A DNA stretch of 64,000 bases. Source: [Mycobacterium] crassicus. GTDB taxonomy: Bacteria > Actinomycetota > Actinomycetes > Mycobacteriales > Mycobacteriaceae. The notes under the pieces were generated by a model. The model was given only the letters and a program-made list of their open reading frames with translations. It was not told the DNA's origin and did not search any database. The stretch covers positions 3,516,800 to 3,580,799 of the forward strand of contig NZ_CP084029.1 of assembly GCF_020181615.1 (NCBI RefSeq). Direction: 5' to 3'. The position numbers and the translations under genes are program-made. Positions 9,441 to 19,688 of this stretch are shown piece after piece; the first letter of the stretch is position 1, and each line of letters begins with the position of its first letter.

Positions 9441-9615
9441 CGAGGACGAGCGCCAGCGAGGCGGAGGATATCCGACGAATAGGGCATGCGTCGGTGACGA
9501 GGACGAGCGCCAGCGAGGCGGAGGATATCCGACGAATAGGGCATGCGTCGGTGACGAGGACGAGCGCCAGCGAGGCGGAGGATATCCGGCGAGTAGGGCA
9601 GCGTCGGTGACGAGG
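9431..9615 (+). repeat. 57-bp tandem repeat (MIRU-like) joining accE5 and maf
   Basis: Copies start at 9431, 9488, 9545 and 9601. The periods are 57, 57 and 56, and the fourth copy is cut to 15 bp. Each copy starts GCGTCGGTGACGAGG. In copy 1 the TGA inside this word ends accE5; in the last copy the GTG of the same word starts maf. Copies 1 and 2 look identical by eye; copy 3 differs near its end (GGCGAG for GACGAA) and lacks one base. The layout, with a GTGA stop/start overlap pulled apart by in-frame-length repeats, is that of mycobacterial interspersed repetitive units. Confidence 0.9.
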
Positions 9616-10248
9616 CTCGTTCTCGGTTCAGCCTCATCGGGCCGGCTGGCCGTACTGCGCGGCGCCGGGATCGAGCCACTGGTGGTGGTCTCCGGGGTCG
9701 ACGAGGACGCCATCATTGCCGAGTTGGGCCCGAACGCCCCCGCCGGGCAGGTAGTGGCCGCTCTGGCGTCCGCCAAGGCTGAGGCCGTCGCCGCAGACCT
9801 CGACGCCGATGTGGCGAGCGATTGCGTTGTGGTGGGCTGCGATTCGATGCTGGAGATCGACGGCCGACTGTGCGGGAAGCCCGACTCCGCCGATGCCGCT
9901 CGCGCCCAATGGAACTCGATGGGCGGGCGGGTCGGACTGCTGCACACCGGACATTGCGTGCTGCGACTGCGTTCTGGATCGATCGTTCGACGTGAGGCCC
10001 AAGTCGGTTCCACCACAGTATTTTTCGCGAAGCCGACCGCAGCGGACCTGAATGCCTACATCGGCGGCGGCGAGCCGCTGGGGGTCGCCGGGGCCTTCAC
10101 GATCGATGGTCGCGGCGGCTGGTTCGTCGACCGTATCGAGGGCGACCCGTCGAACGTGATCGGCTTGAGCCTGCCGCTGCTGCGTCGGTTGCTCGACGCC
10201 GCCGGCCTGTCGATCTCGCAGCTGTGGGCGTCCAGCCCGGAGGCCTGA
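9607..10248 (+). CDS. Maf family nucleotide pyrophosphatase
   Basis: 213 residues. Maf proteins hydrolyse non-canonical or methylated NTPs and affect septation. Seen: [14 protein letters not shown] at the N-terminus, CDSMLEIDG with the catalytic acid, and C-terminal [16 protein letters not shown] then [17 protein letters not shown] 9607 was chosen because it aligns with the family N-terminus (TRLVLGSAS) and lies at the end of the tandem repeat. The in-frame extension upstream would only translate the repeat as [13 protein letters not shown] units. Syntenic with Rv3282. Confidence 0.92.
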   Translation: MTRLVLGSASSGRLAVLRGAGIEPLVVVSGVDEDAIIAELGPNAPAGQVVAALASAKAEAVAADLDADVASDCVVVGCDSMLEIDGRLCGKPDSADAARAQWNSMGGRVGLLHTGHCVLRLRSGSIVRREAQVGSTTVFFAKPTAADLNAYIGGGEPLGVAGAFTIDGRGGWFVDRIEGDPSNVIGLSLPLLRRLLDAAGLSISQLWASSPEA

Positions 10249-10321
10249 CCCGCGCCCTGGCCACCTCCGATTTCCCGCCGCCGTCGCGCCGCACTCCAAC
10301 AGGTTGAGTAGGCTCGATACC

Positions 10322-11233
10322 GTGCCAGTTCCTGCTGATCCCAGTCCCGCCCTGCAGTCCTACGCCCACCCCGAACGGTTGGTGACCGCCGACTGGCTCG
10401 CCGGGAATCTGGGCAAGCCCGGTCTTGTCGTGGTGGAGTCCGACGAGGACGTATTGCTCTACGACATCGGCCATATTCCCGGTGCGGTCAAGATCGACTG
10501 GGTCACCGACCTCAACGACTCCCCGGTCCGTGACTACATCAACGGCCAACAGTTCGCCGACCTGATGAACCGCAAGGGCATCTCCCGCGACGACACCGTG
10601 GTGATCTACGGCGACAAGTCGAACTGGTGGGCCGCCTACGCGCTGTGGGTGTTCACCCTGTTCGGCCACGAAGACGTGCGACTGCTCGACGGCGGTCGTG
10701 ACCTGTGGGTGTCCTCGGGCCGCGAGACCACGCTGGACGTGCCCTCGAAGACCACCACCGGCTACCCGGTGGTGCAGCGCAATGACGCCCCGATCCGCGC
10801 GTACAAGGACGACGTGCTGGCGATCATCGGCAAGCGGCCGCTGATCGACGTCCGCTCGCCGCAGGAGTACACCGGCGAGCGCACCCACATGCCGGACTAC
10901 CCGGAGGAGGGTGTGCTGCGTGGCGGTCACATCCCAACCGCGGTCTCCATCCCGTGGAGCAAGGCGGCCGACGACGCCGGCCGGTTCCGCAAGCGCGAGG
11001 AGCTCGACGCGCTGTACGGCTTCCTGCAGCCCGAGGACAAGCCGGTCGCCTACTGCCGTATCGGGGAGCGCTCCAGCCACACCTGGTTCGTGCTGACCCA
11101 CCTGCTCGGCATGGAGGGCGTCCGCAACTACGACGGCTCCTGGACCGAGTGGGGCAACACTGTGCGGGTGCCTGTCGTCGACGGCACCGAGCCGGGACGG
11201 GCACCAGTGGCCGGGGTGGGCGCAGCCGGCTGA
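10322..11233 (+). CDS. sseA: Thiosulfate sulfurtransferase (rhodanese) SseA
   Basis: 303 residues with two rhodanese domains. The first has [13 protein letters not shown]; the second carries the active-site loop [10 protein letters not shown] with the catalytic cysteine. It transfers sulfane sulfur from thiosulfate to an acceptor. GTG 10322 (VPVPADPSP) is chosen over an earlier in-frame start because TAGGCT at 10309-10314 sits seven bases upstream, typical of a leaderless message. It overlaps the SufE-like gene by one base (TGATG), so sulfur is probably handed on locally. Confidence 0.95.
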   Translation: MPVPADPSPALQSYAHPERLVTADWLAGNLGKPGLVVVESDEDVLLYDIGHIPGAVKIDWVTDLNDSPVRDYINGQQFADLMNRKGISRDDTVVIYGDKSNWWAAYALWVFTLFGHEDVRLLDGGRDLWVSSGRETTLDVPSKTTTGYPVVQRNDAPIRAYKDDVLAIIGKRPLIDVRSPQEYTGERTHMPDYPEEGVLRGGHIPTAVSIPWSKAADDAGRFRKREELDALYGFLQPEDKPVAYCRIGERSSHTWFVLTHLLGMEGVRNYDGSWTEWGNTVRVPVVDGTEPGRAPVAGVGAAG

Positions 11234-11649
11234 TGGGCCTGCCGGAGGGATTGGTGCAGGTAGCGTCCGACTTCGCCGAAGTCGAAGGGCAGGACAAGCT
11301 CCGGCTGCTGCTGGAATTCGCCGACGAACTCCCGGATCTTCCGGATGACCTGGCCGAATCGGCCATGGAGCCGGTTCCGGAGTGCCAGTCGCCGCTGTTC
11401 CTGCACGTCGACGCCGATGATCGTCAGCGGGTGCGGCTGTATTTCAGCGCACCCCCGGAGGCCCCGACCACCCGCGGTTTCGCGTCGATCTGGGCGGCGG
11501 GCCTCGACGGCCAGCCGGCCGATGTCATCTTGGGCGTTCCGGAGGATTTCGCCGCCAGCTTGGGTCTGGCCGCGCTGATCAGCCCGTTGCGACTGCGTGG
11601 GATGTCGGCGATGTTGACCCGGATCAAGCGGCGGCTGCGTTCGCCCTGA
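11233..11649 (+). CDS. SufE-like sulfur acceptor protein (Rv3284-like)
   Basis: 138 residues of the SufE fold. SufE proteins accept persulfide sulfur on a conserved cysteine and pass it to the Fe-S assembly scaffold; here the cysteine lies in PECQSPLFL. The [20 protein letters not shown] stretch is also typical. It starts one base into the sseA stop (TGATG), so translational coupling with the rhodanese is likely. The basic C-terminus (RIKRRLRS) is as in the M. tuberculosis homologue. Confidence 0.88.
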   Translation: MGLPEGLVQVASDFAEVEGQDKLRLLLEFADELPDLPDDLAESAMEPVPECQSPLFLHVDADDRQRVRLYFSAPPEAPTTRGFASIWAAGLDGQPADVILGVPEDFAASLGLAALISPLRLRGMSAMLTRIKRRLRSP

Positions 11650-11682
11650 GGGGCGCGTGGAACACGTTCGGCTGTCTCGCCT

Positions 11683-13538
<1,856 letters not shown>

Positions 13539-13544
13539 CTTCTT

Positions 13545-13593
13545 CGCGCACAACGGCCCGTGGCATCTGCGATGCCACGGGCCGTTGTGCGCG
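13545..13593 (+). terminator. Strong hairpin terminator after accA3
   Basis: A perfect 22-bp inverted repeat (CGCGCACAACGGCCCGTGGC and two further bases) around a 5-base loop starts 6 bp after the accA3 stop. No T-run follows, the usual form of mycobacterial intrinsic terminators. Confidence 0.75.
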
Positions 13594-13869
13594 CGGGCGA
13601 TCTTCCGGTTCGCCCGCGGCGCGCGCTGGATCTGCCGGTGGTGGTGACCGCCGTGGGAGGCATTGGCGGCACAGTTGCGCCCGACGAACATCGATGTCCT
13701 TCGCACCGGACATCGCGACAGCGCCGCGACCGCGGGTTCGTCGACACCGAACCCGCCGGGAAATCGGGCGCCACCTTATTGGAACTGCGCGCGAAAACAG
13801 AGCACGTATTCCCCGATAGTGTTCGATAGGACGCCCGACGATACCTTCGCCTACCCTCAGGCATGTGAG
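13594..13869. other. Intergenic stretch without a supported gene
   Basis: About 275 bp after the accA3 terminator. Open frames exist on both strands, but none has a ribosome site, typical codon use or a recognisable domain. I see no RNA gene or repeat here. Confidence 0.5.
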
Positions 13870-14040
13870 ATGGCTTCTGCAACAACCGCGCCGGATCCGC
13901 GCCGGCCACTCCACGTCGAGCAGGCCGAAAACGTCGCGGTGCGCGAACGGGTGGTCCGCAACGCCATGGCCGCTGACCTGCTGCGCCGTAAGCCACACCC
14001 AAGGGTCCGGCATGAGGTTGGGCTGACGCCCGGCCGGTGA
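13870..14040 (+). CDS. Possible small basic protein, 56 aa
   Basis: A short frame from ATG 13870 gives MASATTAPDPRRPLHVEQAE and continues as a basic, arginine-rich peptide. TACCCT at 13853-13858 lies 11 bases upstream, so a short-leader transcript is possible, but there is no ribosome site and no family is recognised. It may be chance; the region has no counterpart in the M. tuberculosis order. Confidence 0.25.
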   Translation: MASATTAPDPRRPLHVEQAENVAVRERVVRNAMAADLLRRKPHPRVRHEVGLTPGR

Positions 14041-14257
14041 CGGGCTCGTCGCTGCTGACGATCTGAAACTTAAGGTTTCCCTAGGTTTTTCCCGAGTTTG
14101 TCACTTAACCCTTTACCAATCGGAAGCCGTGTCGGTAACGTCTGGATTCTCCGGTTGAGTTCACAGCCGCCATGAACGTCACCGCGTTTTAAGAGGTCGG
14201 AACAACTACGCTGACGTGATCCAACAGCACGATTCGTCGACTGATGGAGCCACCAGA
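14041..14257 (+). promoter_or_regulatory. Long leader of the first STAS gene, shared with its paralogue
   Basis: AT-richer region (around 14070-14150) followed by two words that recur before the second STAS gene at 19826. GGTTGAGTTCACAGCC is at 14153-14168, identical to 19689-19704. A block from GATCCAACAG to GACTGATGGAG is at about 14218-14248, nearly identical to 19790-19816. The GATGGAG near the end serves as ribosome site. No confident -10/-35 pair was found. Confidence 0.5.
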
Positions 14258-14695
14258 ATGACTACGAGCAAGATTTCGGACAACGCTTTCGCCACTCCCG
14301 CAACGGAAGCCGCGCACGCTTGGCAGAGCCACACCGCCAATTTCACCGTGCATTGGGGCAGGACCGGAGCGGTGATGGCCGCGAACGGAGAGGTCGACGC
14401 CGCCAACGCCGCCCCGTTCGCCGACTATGTCAAGCGCTGCGCTGATTGCTGCGAATGGCTGATCCTGGACTTGTCCGCGTTGACGTTCATTGGCACAGTG
14501 GGTTTTTCGGCCCTGCAGTCGATCAGCGCCCGGTGCTCCAGGGCGCGGATACAACTCATGGTGATACCCGGCCTGGCACTGACCACCGTACTGCGGATCT
14601 GCGATCCCGACTCACGCCTTCCGCTGGTGAGCTCGCTGGAAGCCGCCCTGGCCGCCGTGCAGAAGTCCGGCCGGCCGCTACACGCCGTGCGGTGA
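14258..14695 (+). CDS. STAS-domain anti-sigma factor antagonist (paralogue 1)
   Basis: 145 residues with a single STAS domain: GEVDAANAAPFADYV then WLILDLSALTFIGTVGF. Such proteins bind RsbW-type anti-sigma factors and free SigF-type sigma factors. At the phospho-acceptor site, where SpoIIAA/RsbV have DSSG or DSTG, this protein reads GTVG (Thr80-Val81), so only Thr80 could be phosphorylated. ATG 14258 rather than an upstream GTG is chosen because the matching leader of the paralogue at 19826 has a stop in that frame, and because GATGGAG lies just upstream. Part of the insertion between accA3 and sigF. Confidence 0.85.
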   Translation: MTTSKISDNAFATPATEAAHAWQSHTANFTVHWGRTGAVMAANGEVDAANAAPFADYVKRCADCCEWLILDLSALTFIGTVGFSALQSISARCSRARIQLMVIPGLALTTVLRICDPDSRLPLVSSLEAALAAVQKSGRPLHAVR

Positions 14696-14917
14696 GCTAG
14701 GCGGGCGCGGCTTCGCCGGCGGAGCATCGCGGAGTGCTCGGCAACTCGCCACGGCTGCTCCTGCCAATCGGCAACTGCTGTGCGGGCGCCTACGCGTGGG
14801 AGCGCGCCCGAGCCATCGCGTCACCGGAGCCATACCCTCCCTGAGCTCTCGACGCACGACAACAGGTTTCACTCGTCTGCGAAGTGGGAACTTGAACGGG
14901 TGCATAAGGAGGACGGG

Positions 14918-15184
14918 ATGAGAGCAGGCGGGTTTCTCGGGGTCGCCGTCCTGGCGTGGTTATCAGTCGGGGTCTTGGCCACGTGGCAGCGTGACTACTT
15001 CAGCGCGGGCCAAACCAATTGCGCCACCGCTGGAACGATCATACTGACGACGCTGGCCGGTCCGTTGAACTATTTCGGCGTGAATCCCATCGTCACGGAT
15101 TGCCATCTACCGGAAGCGCTTTCGCCACCATCTTCAGCCTCCGGCGGAGTTCATACCGCAATCCTCCTTGAAGGGAAGGTTTGA
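14918..15184 (+). CDS. Small membrane or exported protein, unknown function
   Basis: 88 residues beginning MRAGGFLGVAVLAWLSVGV, a single N-terminal hydrophobic segment that could be an anchor or an uncleaved signal. A short outer part with two cysteines (TNCATAG, VTDCHLP) follows. AAGGAGGA lies 6 bases before the ATG. A weak SigF-like pair (GTTT 14866-14869, 16 bp, GGGAAC) lies upstream but mismatches the -10 at two positions. No family recognised. Confidence 0.6.
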   Translation: MRAGGFLGVAVLAWLSVGVLATWQRDYFSAGQTNCATAGTIILTTLAGPLNYFGVNPIVTDCHLPEALSPPSSASGGVHTAILLEGKV

Positions 15185-15241
15185 CCCTCCTCCCGACGAA
15201 AGGCCTGCGGCGCGCTGACGTCGGATGACAGGAGCAATGCG

Positions 15242-16204
15242 ATGAGTGCCGCCGATGACGACGACCACGGCTCCTTCAGACACATCGCACTGTTCTATCG
15301 GTCATCCCAGGAGTATCTGGATTACCTGGTACCGTTCGTCGCCGACAGTGTTACCGCCGGCCTCCCCGTCTTGGTGGCGGTGCCGGAACCGAACCTGTCG
15401 CTGCTGCGCGCGGCCATCGGCGATCTCGCGGGATCAGCCGAGCCGGTAATCCTGGCGGACATGAGCACGGTGGGACGCAACCCCAGCCACATCCTCGGCG
15501 GTGTGTTGGGTTCCTTCGCCGATCAACACCCGTCGGGCCCGGTCCGGATGATCGACGAACCGGTCTGGAACGGTCGCTCGAAGGCGGAGTACGCGGCATG
15601 CGTACAACACGAGGCCCTGCTCAACCGGGCATTCGACGGCCGGGACATCACTGTGCAGTGCCCCTACGACGCAACGCATCTGGACTCCGACAGCCTCGCC
15701 GAAGCCGAGATCACCCATCCGCGCCTGTGCGATGCCGGACGCGCGGACAGAACCAGCCCTGGTTTCGCCCCGGACAGCGCATGGGCGCGCTACAACAAGC
15801 CGCTGCCCAGCAGTACGACCGCGGCGAGCTATACGCTGCACGGACTCACCGACCTCGCCGGTGCCCGGGCATTCGCGGCCAGGTACATCCGCTGGTTCGG
15901 CTTCTCCCCCAGCGGTATCGCCGATATGCAACTGATAGTCAATGAGCTGACATCCAACGGTCTGCAGCACGGGCGGGGCCCGTGCACGCTGCTGCTGTGG
16001 GAGGCGAACGGGCAGTTGATCTGCCAGGTACGCGACTCCGGTCACCTGACAGACCCGATGGCCGGTCACCGGTCGATCATCCGCGACGGCGCTCACGGAC
16101 GCGGCCTGTTCGTGGTCAACGCGACCGCGGACCTGGTACGCGTTCACGCCGCGGCGACCGGGACAACGGTCCAGGCAAACCTTCGGATTCGGAGGTCGGC
16201 GTAA
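15242..16204 (+). CDS. MEDS sensor domain + HATPase anti-sigma regulatory protein (RsbA-like)
   Basis: 320 residues. Residues about 10-170 form a MEDS/DcmR-type sensory domain (HIALFYRSSQEYLDYLVPFV at its start). Residues about 190-318 form a GHKL ATPase with N-box VNELTSNGLQHG, G1 motif VRDSG and G2 motif HGRGLFVVNATAD, as in RsbW-type anti-sigma kinases. No His phosphorylation domain is present, so it should bind or phosphorylate a STAS partner rather than act as a two-component kinase. AGGAG lies 7 bases before the ATG. Its neighbour 0.5 kb upstream is a STAS antagonist, which suggests a partner-switching pair. Confidence 0.85.
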   Translation: MSAADDDDHGSFRHIALFYRSSQEYLDYLVPFVADSVTAGLPVLVAVPEPNLSLLRAAIGDLAGSAEPVILADMSTVGRNPSHILGGVLGSFADQHPSGPVRMIDEPVWNGRSKAEYAACVQHEALLNRAFDGRDITVQCPYDATHLDSDSLAEAEITHPRLCDAGRADRTSPGFAPDSAWARYNKPLPSSTTAASYTLHGLTDLAGARAFAARYIRWFGFSPSGIADMQLIVNELTSNGLQHGRGPCTLLLWEANGQLICQVRDSGHLTDPMAGHRSIIRDGAHGRGLFVVNATADLVRVHAAATGTTVQANLRIRRSA

Positions 16205-16260
16205 TGGCAGATAACCGGCCTGCAGAGGCCGGTTCAGTCCCGGCCGAAGGAGTAGCGTGA
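16204..16260 (+). CDS. Possible 18-codon linker ORF between MEDS gene and methyltransferase
   Basis: ATG 16204 overlaps the preceding TAA (TAATG) and reads MADNRPAEAGSVPAEGVA, ending with a TGA one base before the next gene's ATG. Its message contains a small hairpin (CCGGCCT/AGGCCGG, 16215-16232) and GAAGGAG, the ribosome site of the next gene. It may act only in translational coupling. Confidence 0.25.
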   Translation: MADNRPAEAGSVPAEGVA

Positions 16261-16261
16261 G

Positions 16262-17140
16262 ATGTCGATGCCTGAGTTCGAACCCAAGTACGCCGAACTG
16301 CAGTCGATCTACGACATCTCGAATGAGTTCTTTGAGCTGTTCCTAGGTCCGACTATGGGCTATACCTGCGGGTTTTACGAGCAGCCGGACACCACCCGCG
16401 ACGCGGCGCAGAACGCCAAATTCGACCTCGCACTGGGAAAACTCGGGTTGCAGCCGGGCATGACACTGCTCGATATCGGCTGCGGCTGGGGAGGTGGTAT
16501 GCGGCGCGCCCTCGAAGTATTCGACGTCAACGTCGTCGGACTGACGCTCAGTGAGCGGCAACGCGAATACGCAACCGCCAAGCTGGCAGATGTCCCCACC
16601 CGGCGAACCGTGCAGGTACGCCTGCAGGGTTGGGAAGAATTCGACGAGCCGGTGGATCGCATCGTGTGCATCGGCGCCTTCGAACATTTCGGTCACAACC
16701 GCTACCGCGCCTTCTTCGACATGGCCTACCGCGTCCTGCCGGCCGACGGGGCAATGCTGCTGCACACCATCACCGCGATCACCCAGGATGACGCCCAGCG
16801 ATTAGGCCTCCCGCTGACCATGAGCATGGCCCGGTTCAACAGGTTTGTCATGACCGAGGTCTTTCCCGGCGGTCAACTGCCCACCATGGCAATGGTCGCC
16901 GACCGCGCGATCGAAGCCGGCTTCATCGTCACCCGTGCCCACGAGATCGGAACCAACTACGTACGTACTCTGCAGGATTGGGCCGCCGCGCTGGCCACCA
17001 ACAAAGACCGGGCAATCGCCGCGCAGTCCCAGGAGGTATACGACCGCTACGACAAGTACCTCAACGGGTGCGTGAAACTGTTCCGCGACGGCTACGCCAG
17101 CGTGCATCAGTACACCCTGGAGAAGGCGCGTCGCCGGTAG
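16262..17140 (+). CDS. Cyclopropane-fatty-acid / mycolic acid cyclopropane synthase-family methyltransferase
   Basis: 292 residues of the SAM-dependent CmaA/MmaA/PcaA family. Seen: substrate-entry segment YDISNEFFELFLGPTMGYTCG, SAM motif LLDIGCGWGGG (69-79), VVGLTLSERQ, and GAFEHFG with the conserved acid-containing loop. The family methylates double bonds of mycolic or other unsaturated acyl chains, making cyclopropanes or methoxy precursors. It is co-directional with and closely follows the MEDS regulator; GAAGGAG lies 9 bases upstream. Which acyl chain it modifies cannot be told. Placement in a stress-regulator block suggests envelope remodelling. Confidence 0.87.
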   Translation: MSMPEFEPKYAELQSIYDISNEFFELFLGPTMGYTCGFYEQPDTTRDAAQNAKFDLALGKLGLQPGMTLLDIGCGWGGGMRRALEVFDVNVVGLTLSERQREYATAKLADVPTRRTVQVRLQGWEEFDEPVDRIVCIGAFEHFGHNRYRAFFDMAYRVLPADGAMLLHTITAITQDDAQRLGLPLTMSMARFNRFVMTEVFPGGQLPTMAMVADRAIEAGFIVTRAHEIGTNYVRTLQDWAAALATNKDRAIAAQSQEVYDRYDKYLNGCVKLFRDGYASVHQYTLEKARRR

Positions 17141-17181
17141 CCGGCACCGTCAGCGATGTCGACGCGTCCGGCCGGCCGGAC

Positions 17182-17439
17182 TCAGTTCCCGGAGTCCGGG
17201 GTACTCGTGGACGTGCTTCCCTCGACCGTCGTGGTGGTGGAGGTGGTCATCGGCACGCTGGTGGACGAGGTGGCGACGGTCGTCGTGACCGCCTCGGGGT
17301 CGGGGTCCGCGTTCGCCGGACCAACGAAGCCCGGGGCACCTGAAGACCCCGACAGGACGGCGAACGCTGCCGCCGTCAATGCTGCGATCGCGGCCGTTGA
17401 GCCGAACCGCTTACCCACAATCTGAATTCGCGCGCCCAT
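17182..17439 (-). CDS. Small secreted Thr/Ser-rich protein
   Basis: 85 residues. Basic start (MGARIQIVGKRFG), a hydrophobic Ala-rich segment to about residue 30, and a likely signal-peptidase site near PANADP. The exported rest is rich in Thr and Ser (TTTVATSSTSVPMTTSTTTT), possibly a glycosylation target or wall spacer. ATG 17439 has GGAGG shortly upstream. A well-matched SigF promoter precedes it at 17507-17531. Confidence 0.7.
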   Translation of the reverse strand: MGARIQIVGKRFGSTAAIAALTAAAFAVLSGSSGAPGFVGPANADPDPEAVTTTVATSSTSVPMTTSTTTTVEGSTSTSTPDSGN

Positions 17440-17812
17440 GGTGTCCTCCGGGTTGATCGTTGACGCTGATCGTTGACATCGCGCCTTTGCGGGCGCGTGA
17501 AGGTGTTTACCCCCGAGGTTCTGGCATAAACATCGCAACGGATACCCGGCCACAATATTTTTAACCTCGCGGTGGTGGCTCGCATCTAGTCCTATCAGCG
17601 ACAGCCCATTTTGCTGGAACCATTCACCCCACGAGTCACAGAACGGCTCCCGGGATCGTCGTCGAATTCCATCGCACGAAGTGCGGCGAGATTGTGGGCA
17701 CTGAACAGCCTCGCGCCTTCCGCAGGCGACGGCTCTGACTCCCGTCCACGGCTCGCCTGTCGGCGCCCGGAATTTGGCTCATACTGTTTGAGTACGAGAA
17801 GGCGGGTGCTCG
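17440..17812. other. Divergent intergenic region
   Basis: Holds the SigF-type promoter of the minus-strand secreted gene (17507-17531) and, near its right end, the likely promoter of the PAS-ANTAR gene (CATACT around 17780-17785 with a short leader). Between about 17540 and 17770 nothing recognisable was seen. Confidence 0.45.
17507..17531 (-). promoter_or_regulatory. SigF-type promoter of the small secreted protein
   Basis: On the minus strand GTTT (17531-17528), 15 bp, GGGTAA (17512-17507). The -35 is exact and the -10 differs from GGGTAT only in the last base. The start codon lies 68 bp downstream. Confidence 0.6.
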
Positions 17813-18481
17813 GTGGCCGGGGATGTCAACGCTCAGTTCGCGACGCCGTTGGGCGACGATTCCGAGGAGAACAACGACCTCGACCTGGTGATAGGAAACG
17901 GCGAACCCCAGCGGGTGGGCCGTTTTCGCTACTGGCTCGGTGAGCGGCGCTGGGAGTGGTCGGACACGGTTGCCCGGATGCACGGCTACGAGCCGGGAAC
18001 GGTACAACCCACCAGCGAGCTGCTCCTGCAACACAAGCACCCGGAGGATCGCCCGCAAGTCGCCGAAGTGCTGGAGCGAGTCGCCCAAGGCGGGCGATTC
18101 AGCAGCCGGCACCGGATCATCGACACCTCCGGTCAGATCCGCTGGGTCATCGTGGTGGGCGATCGGATGTTCGACGACACCGGAACGGTGAGCGGCACGG
18201 CGGGCTTCTACATCGACGTCACCGACGTGTTGCAGTCCGACGTAACCGCCGCGGTCTCCGAGGTAGCCGAGTCACGGGCGGTGATCGAACAGGCCAAGGG
18301 CGTGTTGATGGCCGCCTACGGCATCCCCGCCGACCGGGCATTCGATGTTTTGGTCTGGCGCTCGCAGGAGACCAACGTCAAGGTGCGGACCTTAGCGGCC
18401 CGTTTCCTCGCGGCGCTGAGCGGTGGTTTCAGCCCCGACGCGGTGTCGCTGGTCGACCACACGCTGCTCACCCTGACCTGA
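17813..18481 (+). CDS. PAS-ANTAR transcription antitermination regulator
   Basis: 222 residues. A PAS_3-type sensor fold (about 30-140; RYWLGERRWEWSDTVARMHG, then HPEDRPQVAEVLERV) is followed by an ANTAR RNA-binding domain (about 150-205; SRAVIEQAKGVLMAAYGIPA and a final LAARFLAAL helix). ANTAR proteins bind paired stem-loops in nascent RNA and prevent termination. The PAS domain would sense a ligand or redox cue. GTG start with purine-rich GAGAAGGCGGG upstream. It sits between regulators of the SigF type; its RNA target was not found. Confidence 0.85.
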   Translation: MAGDVNAQFATPLGDDSEENNDLDLVIGNGEPQRVGRFRYWLGERRWEWSDTVARMHGYEPGTVQPTSELLLQHKHPEDRPQVAEVLERVAQGGRFSSRHRIIDTSGQIRWVIVVGDRMFDDTGTVSGTAGFYIDVTDVLQSDVTAAVSEVAESRAVIEQAKGVLMAAYGIPADRAFDVLVWRSQETNVKVRTLAARFLAALSGGFSPDAVSLVDHTLLTLT

Positions 18482-18551
18482 ACCGCGCCGGCCCACGCGC
18501 GGGGGCAGTGACGGGAAGCCGGGCGCTCCGACGGGAATCCGCGCGTCGTGC

Positions 18552-19541
18552 TCACGGCCCCGGCGCACACTGCGCCTGGATGACCTGCTCCCACTCTTGC
18601 AGGAATCGGTCCAGCCCGAAATGCTCCGTGGCGTAGTCTCGGGCGGCCGTGCCGACCACCTCGGCCAGATAGCGGTCGGCGACCAACCCGCTCAGCGCGG
18701 CCCGAAGGGTGTCTAGGTCGGCACTGACCACGCCCGCCTCCGGAGGCACCACCAGCGGCGCCATGGTCGAGGCCACCGCAACCACCGGCATGCCGAGGAA
18801 CATGGCTTCCAGTAACGGCACGTCCAGCGACGTCCAACGCGCGGTGTGCAGGTAGACCCGACGATGTGCCAATTCCTTCATCAGCAGGTCTGTCGGCAGA
18901 CTGCCGTGCCCGATGACCCCTGGCCGGCGGTGTAACGGATCGTTGAGGCCTTCGGCGCCGATCCCCCAGACGTCGACCGTCGCCGCGTCCCCGAACTGGC
19001 CCAACAGGTCGGCGCCCACCGTGCGCCCCCGGCGCAATGGTTCGTCGATCACCGCACCCGCGGCCGCGACGTCGCCGGTGTACAGGTGCCCGGGGTCGGC
19101 GACCCCGTGGGTGATGACCATCGTCGGTGCGCGGCCGTTGTCCCACATCAGCCGGTTGTAGTCGGTGACATGGATCAACGGGATATCGTCGCGTTCCCCG
19201 ATGGGATGCGGGCTCTCCACCACGAAGGGGCGCGGCGTGTTGTGCTCGACGTATACCGCCGGCACGTCGATTCCCGGCCGGCGGCCCGACAGCCGCGCAG
19301 TCAGCTCCAGTTCGTGCGGACGCTGCAGCACTACCAGGTCGATGTCTTGATCGCGCAGCTCGTCCATCCGAATCTCCTGCGCTGTCGGCCAATCACGACC
19401 GCACAGTCCGCGGCCGTCAGGATCGTGCGGAGTGTCGACCGGAATGAGGTAGCGGTGGCCGCCGACAACGAACGAGTCCATCCAGGAACCGTGCACGTGC
19501 CAGATGAGCACCGAACGACGGTTGGTCTGCGAAAACGCCAT
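18552..19541 (-). CDS. Glycosyltransferase (GT4-like)
   Basis: 329 residues with a GT-B layout. The start SVLIWHVHGSWMDSFVVGGHRY resembles the donor-independent N-terminal fold, and AVYVEHNTPRPF follows. The C-terminal domain has the acceptor/donor EX7E-like region TSLDVPLLEAMFLGMPVVAV and the end of a GT1/GT4 fold. ATG 19541 (MAFSQTNRR) is chosen over an upstream TTG. It transfers a sugar to an unknown acceptor, in the cytoplasm judging by the lack of a signal. It is divergent from the second STAS gene. Confidence 0.8.
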   Translation of the reverse strand: MAFSQTNRRSVLIWHVHGSWMDSFVVGGHRYLIPVDTPHDPDGRGLCGRDWPTAQEIRMDELRDQDIDLVVLQRPHELELTARLSGRRPGIDVPAVYVEHNTPRPFVVESPHPIGERDDIPLIHVTDYNRLMWDNGRAPTMVITHGVADPGHLYTGDVAAAGAVIDEPLRRGRTVGADLLGQFGDAATVDVWGIGAEGLNDPLHRRPGVIGHGSLPTDLLMKELAHRRVYLHTARWTSLDVPLLEAMFLGMPVVAVASTMAPLVVPPEAGVVSADLDTLRAALSGLVADRYLAEVVGTAARDYATEHFGLDRFLQEWEQVIQAQCAPGP

Positions 19542-19688
19542 ACCCGCTTGTTGCCCGCACGGAGGCCGCCTAAACGTCGAAAAAGTTGGCGACCTGGTTT
19601 GCTGCAAGGAAATTCGGATTGGGCTCTGCCATCAGCCCCGTGACCGAATCGTTGCACGCCTCGGAGAATCGGCGTAGGTTCGGTGGCA

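Noticed and set aside
9431..9615. CRISPR array
   Set aside because: The 57-bp units are contiguous and have no spacers; they form a minisatellite between two genes.
14822..14840. ATACCC read as a minus-strand SigF -10
   Set aside because: No AAAC or CAACC 15-17 bp further on, and no minus-strand gene to serve.
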